Shown: in pieces, positions 47,385 through 55,383 of the stretch
Layout of the letters: every line of letters starts with the position of its first letter
How positions within the stretch are numbered: position 1 is the first letter of the stretch
Assembly (NCBI GenBank): GCA_027066325.1
Contig: JAMONY010000011.1
Span: 1-55,383 of the forward strand
Reading direction: 5' to 3'
Length of the DNA stretch: 55,383 nt
Source of the DNA: Helicobacteraceae bacterium
GTDB taxonomy: Bacteria > Campylobacterota > Campylobacteria > Campylobacterales > Sulfurimonadaceae
Translations under genes and position numbers: made by a program
The notes under the pieces: model-generated
Told to the model about the DNA's origin: nothing
Database searches by the model: none
The model's input: only the letters and a program-made list of their open reading frames with translations

Positions 47385-48433
47385 GCATCTGTATCAAGCT
47401 AGCGCTTAGTAAAAAGAGTCTAAATTTAGATGTAGATATAGATATCAAAGATAGCTTAGTGAGTGCTATTTTAGGTGAGTCAGGATCAGGTAAGACAACT
47501 CTGCTTAGAGTAGTAGCTGGTATTGAGAGAGTTGATGATGCCACGCTATATGTTGATGCTCAGTGTTGGCAAGATGATAAAACATTTTTGGCACCACATA
47601 GACGCCCAGTTGGGTATGTATTTCAAGACTCAATGCTCTTTGAACATCTAAGTGTAGGGCAAAATATAGAGTATGCACTTAAGCGTGTAGGTACTGCAAA
47701 GAGATATATTGATATTGATGAGATGCTACAGATTTTAAAGATAGATCACCTCTTGCAACGCAGACCTCACACGCTCTCAGGTGGCGAAAAACAGCGTGTA
47801 GCCATAGCGCGCGCACTTGCTACAAATCCACAGATACTACTTTTAGATGAGCCCTTGTCAGCTCTTAATGTAGAGCTAAAAGATCAAACCTTAAACTATC
47901 TAAGCTATATTTGCAATACATTTGGTATTCAGATGCTCTATGTTACACACTCTTTTCGAGAGGCTGCAGCCATCGCAGAGCAGGTGTTGTATCTACAAAA
48001 TGGTAGAGTCAATTTGGCTAAAGATCTTAATGCTTTATCTATAGATCTCTCAAAAGTAAAAGCTCAAGAACACTTTAGCATCATTCCTACCAAATTAAAG
48101 AGTGAGCTTAGAGAACATGGGTTGTGTGAGCTAGAGTTTGATGGCGGTATTTTTACTGTAGACAACCATTTAGCTCACAACAGAGTTAACCTGCTTATAA
48201 GAGCGGAAGATGTCAGCATATCTCTTGAGCATCCGCTACATACAAGTGTATTAAATATCTTTAAAGTAGTGGTTATAAAGATAGAGTCAAATGGATCTAG
48301 AGCACTTATCCAGCTCCAGATTAACAAAACCATACTACTCTCATCTATTACAACGCTTTCACTGCAGAGGCTATCTCTAAGAGAAGATATGGAGGTTTTT
48401 ATAGAGATAAAAGCACTATCTATCTCAACTTAA
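47381..48433 (+). CDS. modC: Molybdate ABC transporter ATP-binding protein
   Basis: Walker A GESGSGKTTLLR, signature LSGGEKQRVAIARAL, Walker B ILLLDEPLSAL; C-terminal TOBE-like region. Confidence 0.93.
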   Translation: MSICIKLALSKKSLNLDVDIDIKDSLVSAILGESGSGKTTLLRVVAGIERVDDATLYVDAQCWQDDKTFLAPHRRPVGYVFQDSMLFEHLSVGQNIEYALKRVGTAKRYIDIDEMLQILKIDHLLQRRPHTLSGGEKQRVAIARALATNPQILLLDEPLSALNVELKDQTLNYLSYICNTFGIQMLYVTHSFREAAAIAEQVLYLQNGRVNLAKDLNALSIDLSKVKAQEHFSIIPTKLKSELREHGLCELEFDGGIFTVDNHLAHNRVNLLIRAEDVSISLEHPLHTSVLNIFKVVVIKIESNGSRALIQLQINKTILLSSITTLSLQRLSLREDMEVFIEIKALSIST

Positions 48434-48526
48434 CTACCTATATGCTTAATATTTAATCACCGTTATGCCTATTTGCTAAGCTTAAAGTGTTATAATTTTA
48501 CATATAATTTAGCTTAAGGAGTAGTT

Positions 48527-49807
48527 ATGGCATTAAAAGATCTTAAAGGGCAGGGGCACTGGCCAACCCTTCTAGCCGCATTTTTGTATTTTGATTTTAG
48601 CTTTATGGTCTGGACTATGATGGGTCCGTTATCGACTGAATTAGCAGAGTTCTTAGAAGCAACACATGGATTTATTATGAGCGCCAATCAAGAAGCTACA
48701 CTGCTTGCGATCCCTATCTTAGGAGGAGCTATACTGCGAATTTTACTTGGTTTTTTAGTCGATAAGATAGGAGCTAAAAAAACGGCAATCATGGCTCAAA
48801 GCATCGTGGTAGCTGGACTATATTTTGCATATTTTAAAAGTGATACCATCACATACAATGAACTTCTACTTGTTGCTGCCATACTTGGATTTGCTGGAGC
48901 TAGTTTTGCTGTTGCACTTCCTCAGGCTGGTCAGTGGTACCCACCAAAGCTCCAAGGTGTTGTCTTGGGTCTTGCTGGAGCTGGTAACATAGGTGTTGTT
49001 GTAGATTTTCTATTTGCACCAAAGATAGCTGAACTTTGGGGTTGGGAGAGTGTCTTTTTAGTTGGTGCAGTACTATCTACTTTTATCTTGATAGTCTACT
49101 TTTTTATGGCAAAAGATGCACCTTTAAGTGTCTATCAGCCACGACCAAAAAAGTTAAAAGATTATGCTAAACTCTTAAAAGATAGAGATACTTGGTGGTT
49201 TAGTCTCTTTTATGCTGTTAGTTTTGGTGGATTTGTAGGTTTTGCTATGTATATGAAAGTCTATCTACTTGGCACCTATCATGCAGATATGGTTGAGTTT
49301 GGTCTTAGTGTCTTAGGTGAGGGCAATGTTAAGGTTGTTGCTGGTTATTTTGGAGCACTATGTATATTTGCTGGAGCGATTTTGCGTCCTGTTGGAGGAG
49401 CTATTGCAGATAGATTTGGCGGTATAAAATCACTATATTACTTCTTTGGAGTTGTTATACTGCTTGTGATAGCTAGTGCAACTCTTGATGTTTCATTTGC
49501 TATTGCGATCTTAATGCTTTTTGTTATTATGGCACATCTTGGCATGGCAAATGGAGCTGTTTTCCAGCTTGTCCCTCAAAGATTTGGTGCAGATATCGGT
49601 ATCATGACAGGGATCATAGGGTGCGCTGGAGGTCTTGGAGGATTTATGCTTATAAAGACTCTTGGTTGGAGCAAGGGGGCATTTGATGGCTATATGATAG
49701 GGTTCTTGATCTTTGCAGTTCTTGTTGCTGTGGCGATAGCTAGTATGAGTCTTGTGAAGACTAGATGGAGAACTACTTGGGGCATACAGGCTGGTGGTCG
49801 TATATAA
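48527..49807 (+). CDS. narK: NarK-type nitrate/nitrite MFS transporter
   Basis: FSFMVWTMMGPL, RILLGFLVDKIGAKK, FAGASFAVALPQAGQWYPPKLQGVVLGLAGAGNIG, RPVGGAIADRFGG. Confidence 0.92.
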   Translation: MALKDLKGQGHWPTLLAAFLYFDFSFMVWTMMGPLSTELAEFLEATHGFIMSANQEATLLAIPILGGAILRILLGFLVDKIGAKKTAIMAQSIVVAGLYFAYFKSDTITYNELLLVAAILGFAGASFAVALPQAGQWYPPKLQGVVLGLAGAGNIGVVVDFLFAPKIAELWGWESVFLVGAVLSTFILIVYFFMAKDAPLSVYQPRPKKLKDYAKLLKDRDTWWFSLFYAVSFGGFVGFAMYMKVYLLGTYHADMVEFGLSVLGEGNVKVVAGYFGALCIFAGAILRPVGGAIADRFGGIKSLYYFFGVVILLVIASATLDVSFAIAILMLFVIMAHLGMANGAVFQLVPQRFGADIGIMTGIIGCAGGLGGFMLIKTLGWSKGAFDGYMIGFLIFAVLVAVAIASMSLVKTRWRTTWGIQAGGRI

Positions 49808-49820
49808 GAGGAGGTAAGAT

Positions 49821-51452
49821 TTGAAAAAGAGCATTAAGCTATCTGGTTTCTGCCTCGCTAAAGGTGATGAGCTAAAGGGCGATGATCGCTATGAGATAGA
49901 TATCAGTGATGATGTAGCCATAGCCATACTTTGTGATGGAGTTGGCAGTGCACATAGAGGTGCAGAAGCTGCTGATAGAGTCTGTAATTTTCTCAAAAAA
50001 AGTCTCAAAAATCGCCCACGCTCTTGGAGTATTGAGAAATCTTTTAGACATTTTATAGAGAGTATAAACAAGATACTCTATCAAGAGTCTATGGACTCAT
50101 ACGAACGCACAGAGCTTATCACAACTGTTGCGGTTGTGCTCATAGAGTCCAATAGGCTCTATGGTGCAAATGTTGGAGATAGTAGAATTTACATGCAGCG
50201 TCAAGAGAGTCTCACTCAGCTCTCAGTAGATCATGTTAGTGACGATGAGGGCTTTGAGGGTGTTTTAGAGCAAGCAGTAGGTATCGCTCCTACCCTTAAA
50301 ATACACTACTTCGAAAACATCTTAAAGCAAGATGACATAGTCTTGCTGTGTAGTGATGGGCTATATGCTGTCTTGGATGAGCAGCAGATCTATAGCGGAG
50401 TGCAGGTTGGTGCTAGACACTTGGTCAAATCAGCTAGTGCAAAGCTAAAAGACAACCTTCCAGATGATACAACAGCAGTGGTGGTTAAGATAGGTTCTGT
50501 AAGTAAAAAACAGACTCTAAAAAGTCAAAAACTAGATATACCAGAGCAGTTACATCAAGATCAGGTTGTCGATGGGTATAGACTTAAAAAGCCACTCATT
50601 CAAAACAATAGAACTTGGCTCTGTGAAAAAAAAGATAGAGAGTATGTCATAAAATTTGCACCATTTGAAGCGATTGATGATGAGCGAACACTAGATCTTT
50701 TTGTAGAGGAGGCATGGAACGCAGCGCGATTAAAGGCTGGATTTTTCCCAAAAGCAGTTATCCCTAAAAAACGCTCCTTCCGCTACTATATCATGGAGAA
50801 CCTAAAAGGAGATCAGCTCTACTCTCATATCACTCAAAGAGCACTACTGGTAGATGAAGGAGTCTCTTTGGCTAGATTTTTGCTTAAAATGGCTCAACAT
50901 CTACTAAGTTATGATCTAGTCCATGGAGATATTAAGCCAGAAAATATCATAAGAGCACAAAGAGCCGGTAAGACATACTATAAGATAGTAGACTTTGGTT
51001 CTATTGTTGAGATATTTAGCATTAGTTCACGCGCAGGTACACCATCATATCTAGCTCCTGAGAGATTTGAAAATAGCAACATTAATGAGCAGAGTGAGAT
51101 ATTTGCCATAGGTGTAACTCTGTATGAGGCGCTAACTTCTAAGTTGCCATATGGTGAGATAGAGCCGTTTCAAACACCAAATTTTAAGCCACCAAAAAGA
51201 GTGACACACTACAATAAAAATATCCCACTATGGCTAGATAGCATCATCTCAAGAGCTATAACAAGCGAACTTGATCTAAGGTATAAAAACTACAGTGAGA
51301 TGCTGTATGACCTAGAACATCCAGAAAAAGTTAAACCATTTTACGATAAAAGCAGACCACTTATCCAGAATAATCCACTTCTATTTTTCAAAATCGGTTT
51401 TTTTGTTATGCTTGCTTCAAATCTAGCTCTATTGACTATGCTTTTCAAATAA
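49821..51452 (+). CDS. Bifunctional PP2C phosphatase / Ser-Thr protein kinase with C-terminal TM (TTG start)
   Basis: PP2C motifs AILCDGVGSAHRGAEAADRV, GANVGDSRIY, LLCSDGLYAVL; kinase motifs HGDIKPENII, VDFGSI, RAGTPSYLAPERF; C-terminal hydrophobic helix. Confidence 0.92.
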   Translation: MKKSIKLSGFCLAKGDELKGDDRYEIDISDDVAIAILCDGVGSAHRGAEAADRVCNFLKKSLKNRPRSWSIEKSFRHFIESINKILYQESMDSYERTELITTVAVVLIESNRLYGANVGDSRIYMQRQESLTQLSVDHVSDDEGFEGVLEQAVGIAPTLKIHYFENILKQDDIVLLCSDGLYAVLDEQQIYSGVQVGARHLVKSASAKLKDNLPDDTTAVVVKIGSVSKKQTLKSQKLDIPEQLHQDQVVDGYRLKKPLIQNNRTWLCEKKDREYVIKFAPFEAIDDERTLDLFVEEAWNAARLKAGFFPKAVIPKKRSFRYYIMENLKGDQLYSHITQRALLVDEGVSLARFLLKMAQHLLSYDLVHGDIKPENIIRAQRAGKTYYKIVDFGSIVEIFSISSRAGTPSYLAPERFENSNINEQSEIFAIGVTLYEALTSKLPYGEIEPFQTPNFKPPKRVTHYNKNIPLWLDSIISRAITSELDLRYKNYSEMLYDLEHPEKVKPFYDKSRPLIQNNPLLFFKIGFFVMLASNLALLTMLFK

Positions 51453-51604
51453 AGAGTACTCGTAGAGATTTTTTTAAGCTGCGTGCAATCTAAATTAGAG
51501 GCTATGCTTAGCTTAACTCTACTATTAGATACCGCTTCGCAAAGAGCCTTAAACAGACTCTGTTTGTAAAAAAATATGATATCATGTTGCAAAAAGGATA
51601 GATT

Positions 51605-51793
51605 TTGAAAATAGCACTACAGTTAATAATTTTTATCATGTTAACTGGCTGTTCTAACAAAGGAGTTTATGATGGCATACAGACAAGCAACCAGCTTGAG
51701 TGCTCTAAGGTGCCATCATCACACTATGATGAGTGTATGCAAAATGTGAGTCAAACATACGATGAGTATGAGCGCGAAAGAGAGAAGATTTAA
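51605..51793 (+). CDS. Small putative lipoprotein
   Basis: MKIALQLIIFIMLTGCSNKG lipobox; 62 aa; conserved-looking YDECMQNVSQTYDEYERERE. Confidence 0.6.
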   Translation: MKIALQLIIFIMLTGCSNKGVYDGIQTSNQLECSKVPSSHYDECMQNVSQTYDEYEREREKI

Positions 51794-51830
51794 AAATCTT
51801 AAAAGAAGAAGAGGGTATTAGGTAGATACT

Positions 51831-52484
51831 CTAGTTAAATCTCTCTTCTATAGCCCGCAAGAGAGCATTGTCTTTATGGTTTATAAAGTAGCTCATACTC
51901 TTGTTGCTATCTATGGTGTCTGTTATGCTTCCATTGATATCTACTATATCGTCCATACTCTTGTTGGTATCTGTGGAGACTATCTCAATATAGCTATTGT
52001 CTGCATAAGTGACGATACTGGTGCGAGTCTTTGGGAGTGAGAGATTGTTTTCAAGCAAAAAAGAGATATCTGTGTATTCACCTACTTTAAATGTCAGCTC
52101 TTCATAACCTTTGGAGCTGTTGAAAATATCAACCATAGATTGAGTGTATAAAACTATAAAAAATTTCTTAAGTTTTGTATCCATTAGAGATATCTTGCGA
52201 CCATTGTCTAGCTCTCTCTCATCTTTTGTGCGTATTTTTAAAATAGCAAAAGATGCTAACGATACAGAACCACACTCTTTTTGCTCATCTGTGGGTGTGT
52301 ATTTTATGGAGATAGATAGTAGCTGATCTCTATTTAATGAGATAGCATTTACTATATCTGAGTCTATGCACTTGGAGATATATAGACCATCTGGTATGTT
52401 GTGGTCGTGGTTATTTTTATCATCACCACATCCAGCAGCCAGCAGCCCAAGCAGTAGTGCTGCTACTATAGATACACCCTTCAT
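51831..52484 (-). CDS. Hypothetical lipoprotein
   Basis: LLGLLAAGCGDDKNN lipobox; no recognised domain. Confidence 0.6.
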   Translation of the reverse strand: MKGVSIVAALLLGLLAAGCGDDKNNHDHNIPDGLYISKCIDSDIVNAISLNRDQLLSISIKYTPTDEQKECGSVSLASFAILKIRTKDERELDNGRKISLMDTKLKKFFIVLYTQSMVDIFNSSKGYEELTFKVGEYTDISFLLENNLSLPKTRTSIVTYADNSYIEIVSTDTNKSMDDIVDINGSITDTIDSNKSMSYFINHKDNALLRAIEERFN

Positions 52485-52713
52485 GGCTACTCCTTATGTC
52501 AACTTTTAGTAGTTTGACAAAAAGATTTTACTCTTATTTTAGTTAAGATATGTTGAACTGGATTTATGAGATTCTCATGAGGCTTTTATGTAAAATATAC
52601 TATAATTGCTCAATGAGTAGAAATGATACTTGATCAGATATTTAAAGCTTATTTTAGAGATGTTCCTATGAGTTTTACTGATTGTCACAATAAACATCCA
52701 AGGGAGAGTTTAG

Positions 52714-53124
52714 ATGTATATGCGACGCTCTAGTGAGTTTTATAACTGGTTTGTAATGGCTGCTATTGCTCTATTTGTGGCAAATAATTGGTGGCTAAAG
52801 TTTGAGTATCACAACTGGATAACAGGAAAGTTATCTGACCTACTTTTCTGCTTCTTCTTTCCTTTGTATATCTCTGCTGTATTGGGCTTCATCACAAACT
52901 GGAGTAGAGACATGCGCATCTATAGTGGCGTAGTGTTGACATCAGTGCTGTTTGTTAGCATGAAAACATCTATGACCTTTTCAACCTATGTAAGTGATAT
53001 CTTCTCAATCTTCACAGAAGCGGTAGTGGGGCAAAGTAGTATAAATATTGTTGACTCTACGGATCTGATAGTTCTGCCTGTTATGATCTGTTCAGTACTA
53101 GTAGCGTTAAAAATAAGGAGTTAG
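52714..53124 (+). CDS. Hypothetical membrane protein with WITGKLSD motif
   Basis: Several hydrophobic segments; WWLKFEYHNWITGKLSDLLFCFFFPLYISAVLGFI. Confidence 0.6.
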   Translation: MYMRRSSEFYNWFVMAAIALFVANNWWLKFEYHNWITGKLSDLLFCFFFPLYISAVLGFITNWSRDMRIYSGVVLTSVLFVSMKTSMTFSTYVSDIFSIFTEAVVGQSSINIVDSTDLIVLPVMICSVLVALKIRS

Positions 53125-53126
53125 TT

Positions 53127-54044
53127 TTGACAAAACCATACCATTTTAAACATTTTATACAAGCAGTTGGTCTGATTGCTCTTCTGCCACTACTAGTAGG
53201 ACATGGCTTTGGTGGGTCAAACTTTAAGCCATGTGTTAAGAGCGATCCAAAAGCACCATCTACTATACGCAACTATGAGACTTTTAAAGATTCAAGGGAG
53301 TGTTATGTGCGTAGTATCTATTTTCTCTCTGGGTCTAGCTACTATAAGTCAGATATCAATATCGGCAATAGTTTGGAGTTAGATATTAAAGGTGCTAGTT
53401 ATCAGAGTTTGGAAAAATCTATGGGAAAATCGATCTCGACTCTTGTAATTAAAGAGTCATCTTTATCTCAAGCTAGTTACGCCTCAGTATCTATAAATAG
53501 AGTAGCGCGCGACTCAGGACTTTCTGGTTTTGGAGAGCTTTGGATGCATGACTTTTTAGGCAATGGTGTCAAACTTGTCCACCCAACCAAATACCCATCA
53601 CTATTGGCATTAAAGTTTGATGTGCAATCTAGCGATTATGGTAGTGATCAAAACTCCACTATCTCTAACCTCTCTGGCTACATGCTAGCAGGCGATAGCT
53701 TAGGATTAGCAGATATAGAGCTTGGAGATACGGTTGAGATATCTATAAATGAGCAGATTATCTATGAGATGAGCTCTGCTTCATCGCCAGTAAAATTCTC
53801 ACCTCTTGTATTTAAGGCTATACCTGGCGATAAGCTACATATTGTAGTCAAAAATAGTGATCAAGTTGATCAAAATATCTCTTCACTCTGGCTGTTTACC
53901 CCAAGCGGAGATGGAATCAAGCTATTTCATGGTGGCGTAGAAGGTGACTCTAGTATAGATTTTCACAATACTTTTATAGATGTTTCATATGAGCTTCCAA
54001 GTTATCTATTGATGCCACCTATTCCTCAGCTTTTGCAAGATTAG
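53127..54044 (+). CDS. Hypothetical exported protein (TTG start), cotranscribed with the preceding gene
   Basis: Hydrophobic N-terminus then beta-rich sequence; starts 2 nt after the upstream stop. Confidence 0.55.
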   Translation: MTKPYHFKHFIQAVGLIALLPLLVGHGFGGSNFKPCVKSDPKAPSTIRNYETFKDSRECYVRSIYFLSGSSYYKSDINIGNSLELDIKGASYQSLEKSMGKSISTLVIKESSLSQASYASVSINRVARDSGLSGFGELWMHDFLGNGVKLVHPTKYPSLLALKFDVQSSDYGSDQNSTISNLSGYMLAGDSLGLADIELGDTVEISINEQIIYEMSSASSPVKFSPLVFKAIPGDKLHIVVKNSDQVDQNISSLWLFTPSGDGIKLFHGGVEGDSSIDFHNTFIDVSYELPSYLLMPPIPQLLQD

Positions 54045-54070
54045 ACTAGCAGAGCAGAGATAGCAGTTGG

Positions 54071-55315
54071 CTATGTTAGATTTGTGAGTATCTTGTAGAG
54101 CTCATATGTATCTTTGCTACCAGCTAGTTCGCGGATAGAGTGCATGGCATATGTTGCTATGCCTACATCTATACTCTGTATGCCTAGTCGCGTAGCTGTA
54201 ATTGGTCCTATGGTGGAGCCACAACCCAGATCAGAGCGCGATACAAAAAGTTGAGTCTGCATGTTGTTGGCTAGTGCTTGGTGTTTAAAGCGTGCGATAC
54301 TGTTTGAGTTGGATGTATATTTTTGGTTGGAGTTAATCTTAATAACTACTCCCGCGTTGATATGTGGAGCATGTAGAGGGTCATGTCGATCTGGATAGCT
54401 TGGGTGGATAGCGTGTGCATTATCACAAGAGATTAGAAGTGAGCTCTGTAGTAGCTGTGCATATGACTCATAACTACCTCTCATGCGTCTTAATGTCTGC
54501 TCTAAAAATGGTCCAGCAGCACCTGATGCACTTGCGCTACCTACCTCTTCATGGTCGCTACATACCATAAGTAGAGCTCTATCGCTAGGGCTACTACAGA
54601 GTGTTAACAGTGCAGTAAAGCAGCTTAGTAGATTGTCTAGTCTTGCTGATGAGATAAACTCAAGATCTGCACCTATCATGGACGCTTTTGCGCTATCGTA
54701 GAGGCTTAGCTCAAAACTTAGCGGTTTAGATGAGACTCCAGCTCTTTTAAGCTCATCTTGTAGTAGTTGTTCAAAACCCTTACCGTCACTTGTGGCAAAG
54801 ATAGCGCTCATATCTGTTTGAGGATTGATGGAGTGATTGCTATTTGCACTCTTGTCAAGGTGAATTGCGAGTGATGGTATAGTACAGACTGCTCTTTGTG
54901 TGTCTATTAGGACACTTTTGATTCCATTGTCAACATATGAGACTCTACCTGCTATGGCAAGTTCTCTATCAAACCAGCTATGAAGCAGCACTCCACCATA
55001 TGGCTCTATAGCCAAAGAGTTGATACCAGAGTGTTGTGTTTGAGGGTTTGCTCTTACTCTAAGATCTGGTGAATCTGTGTGTGCTCCTATCATGATATAG
55101 TTACTATCTTTAGTGTGATTAAAGGCAATGATTGATGATCCATTGCGCACAACAAAGTATCTTCTACCCACTTCAAGATGGTAGTCAGATTGCTCATCTA
55201 GCTCTATAAAACCAGCATTTTCTAACATCTTAGCCATATTGCTTGTGGCATGAAAGGGTGTTGGTGAAGCGTCTAAAAAGCCTAAAAGTGCATCATTGAA
55301 CTCTGTTAATTTCAT
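54071..55315 (-). CDS. M18 family aminopeptidase
   Basis: FLDASPTPFHATSNMAK, IGAHTDSPDLRV, CSDHEEVGSASASGAAGPFLEQTL, SCDNAHAIHPSYPDRHDP; start set at MKLTEF. Confidence 0.92.
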   Translation of the reverse strand: MKLTEFNDALLGFLDASPTPFHATSNMAKMLENAGFIELDEQSDYHLEVGRRYFVVRNGSSIIAFNHTKDSNYIMIGAHTDSPDLRVRANPQTQHSGINSLAIEPYGGVLLHSWFDRELAIAGRVSYVDNGIKSVLIDTQRAVCTIPSLAIHLDKSANSNHSINPQTDMSAIFATSDGKGFEQLLQDELKRAGVSSKPLSFELSLYDSAKASMIGADLEFISSARLDNLLSCFTALLTLCSSPSDRALLMVCSDHEEVGSASASGAAGPFLEQTLRRMRGSYESYAQLLQSSLLISCDNAHAIHPSYPDRHDPLHAPHINAGVVIKINSNQKYTSNSNSIARFKHQALANNMQTQLFVSRSDLGCGSTIGPITATRLGIQSIDVGIATYAMHSIRELAGSKDTYELYKILTNLT

Positions 55316-55383
55316 CTGTACTCCAAAAGTCATAAAAGTTAAACCACTGTAGCGGATAACGCCTAACACACCGCTCTAATGAT

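Overview
This 55.4 kb window is a gene-dense chromosomal segment, most likely from a denitrifying, chemolithotroph-like member of the Campylobacterota (epsilonproteobacteria). That assignment is inferred from protein character only; no search was run. Housekeeping and biosynthesis genes include nadA/nadC, plsY, folB-like, accD, rlmH, gltBD, recO, trmA, a CCA-adding enzyme and an M18 aminopeptidase. Nitrogen-oxide genes include norC-norB-norD-norQ beside a divergent Rrf2/NsrR-like regulator, and modABC-narK followed by a PP2C-phosphatase/Ser-Thr-kinase fusion. The left edge holds the 3' part of a type III restriction (Res) helicase gene. No tRNA, rRNA, CRISPR array, prophage or transposase was recognised. 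The most notable items are: (1) a lipoprotein with twelve ~23-aa repeats arranged as four Trp-capped, Cys-punctuated triads ahead of a peptidoglycan-binding domain; (2) a MarR regulator whose 18-bp operator-like palindrome fills the spacer of a perfect sigma70 promoter and is repeated exactly before the next gene; (3) a lipoprotein subtilase/PrcB pair resembling the spirochaete dentilisin system; (4) an overlapping sulfatase/dual-specificity phosphatase/PAP2 envelope cassette; (5) the NarK-linked phosphatase-kinase fusion; (6) a secreted 8+8 cysteine protein; (7) a UDG-family protein lacking the usual catalytic motif A.
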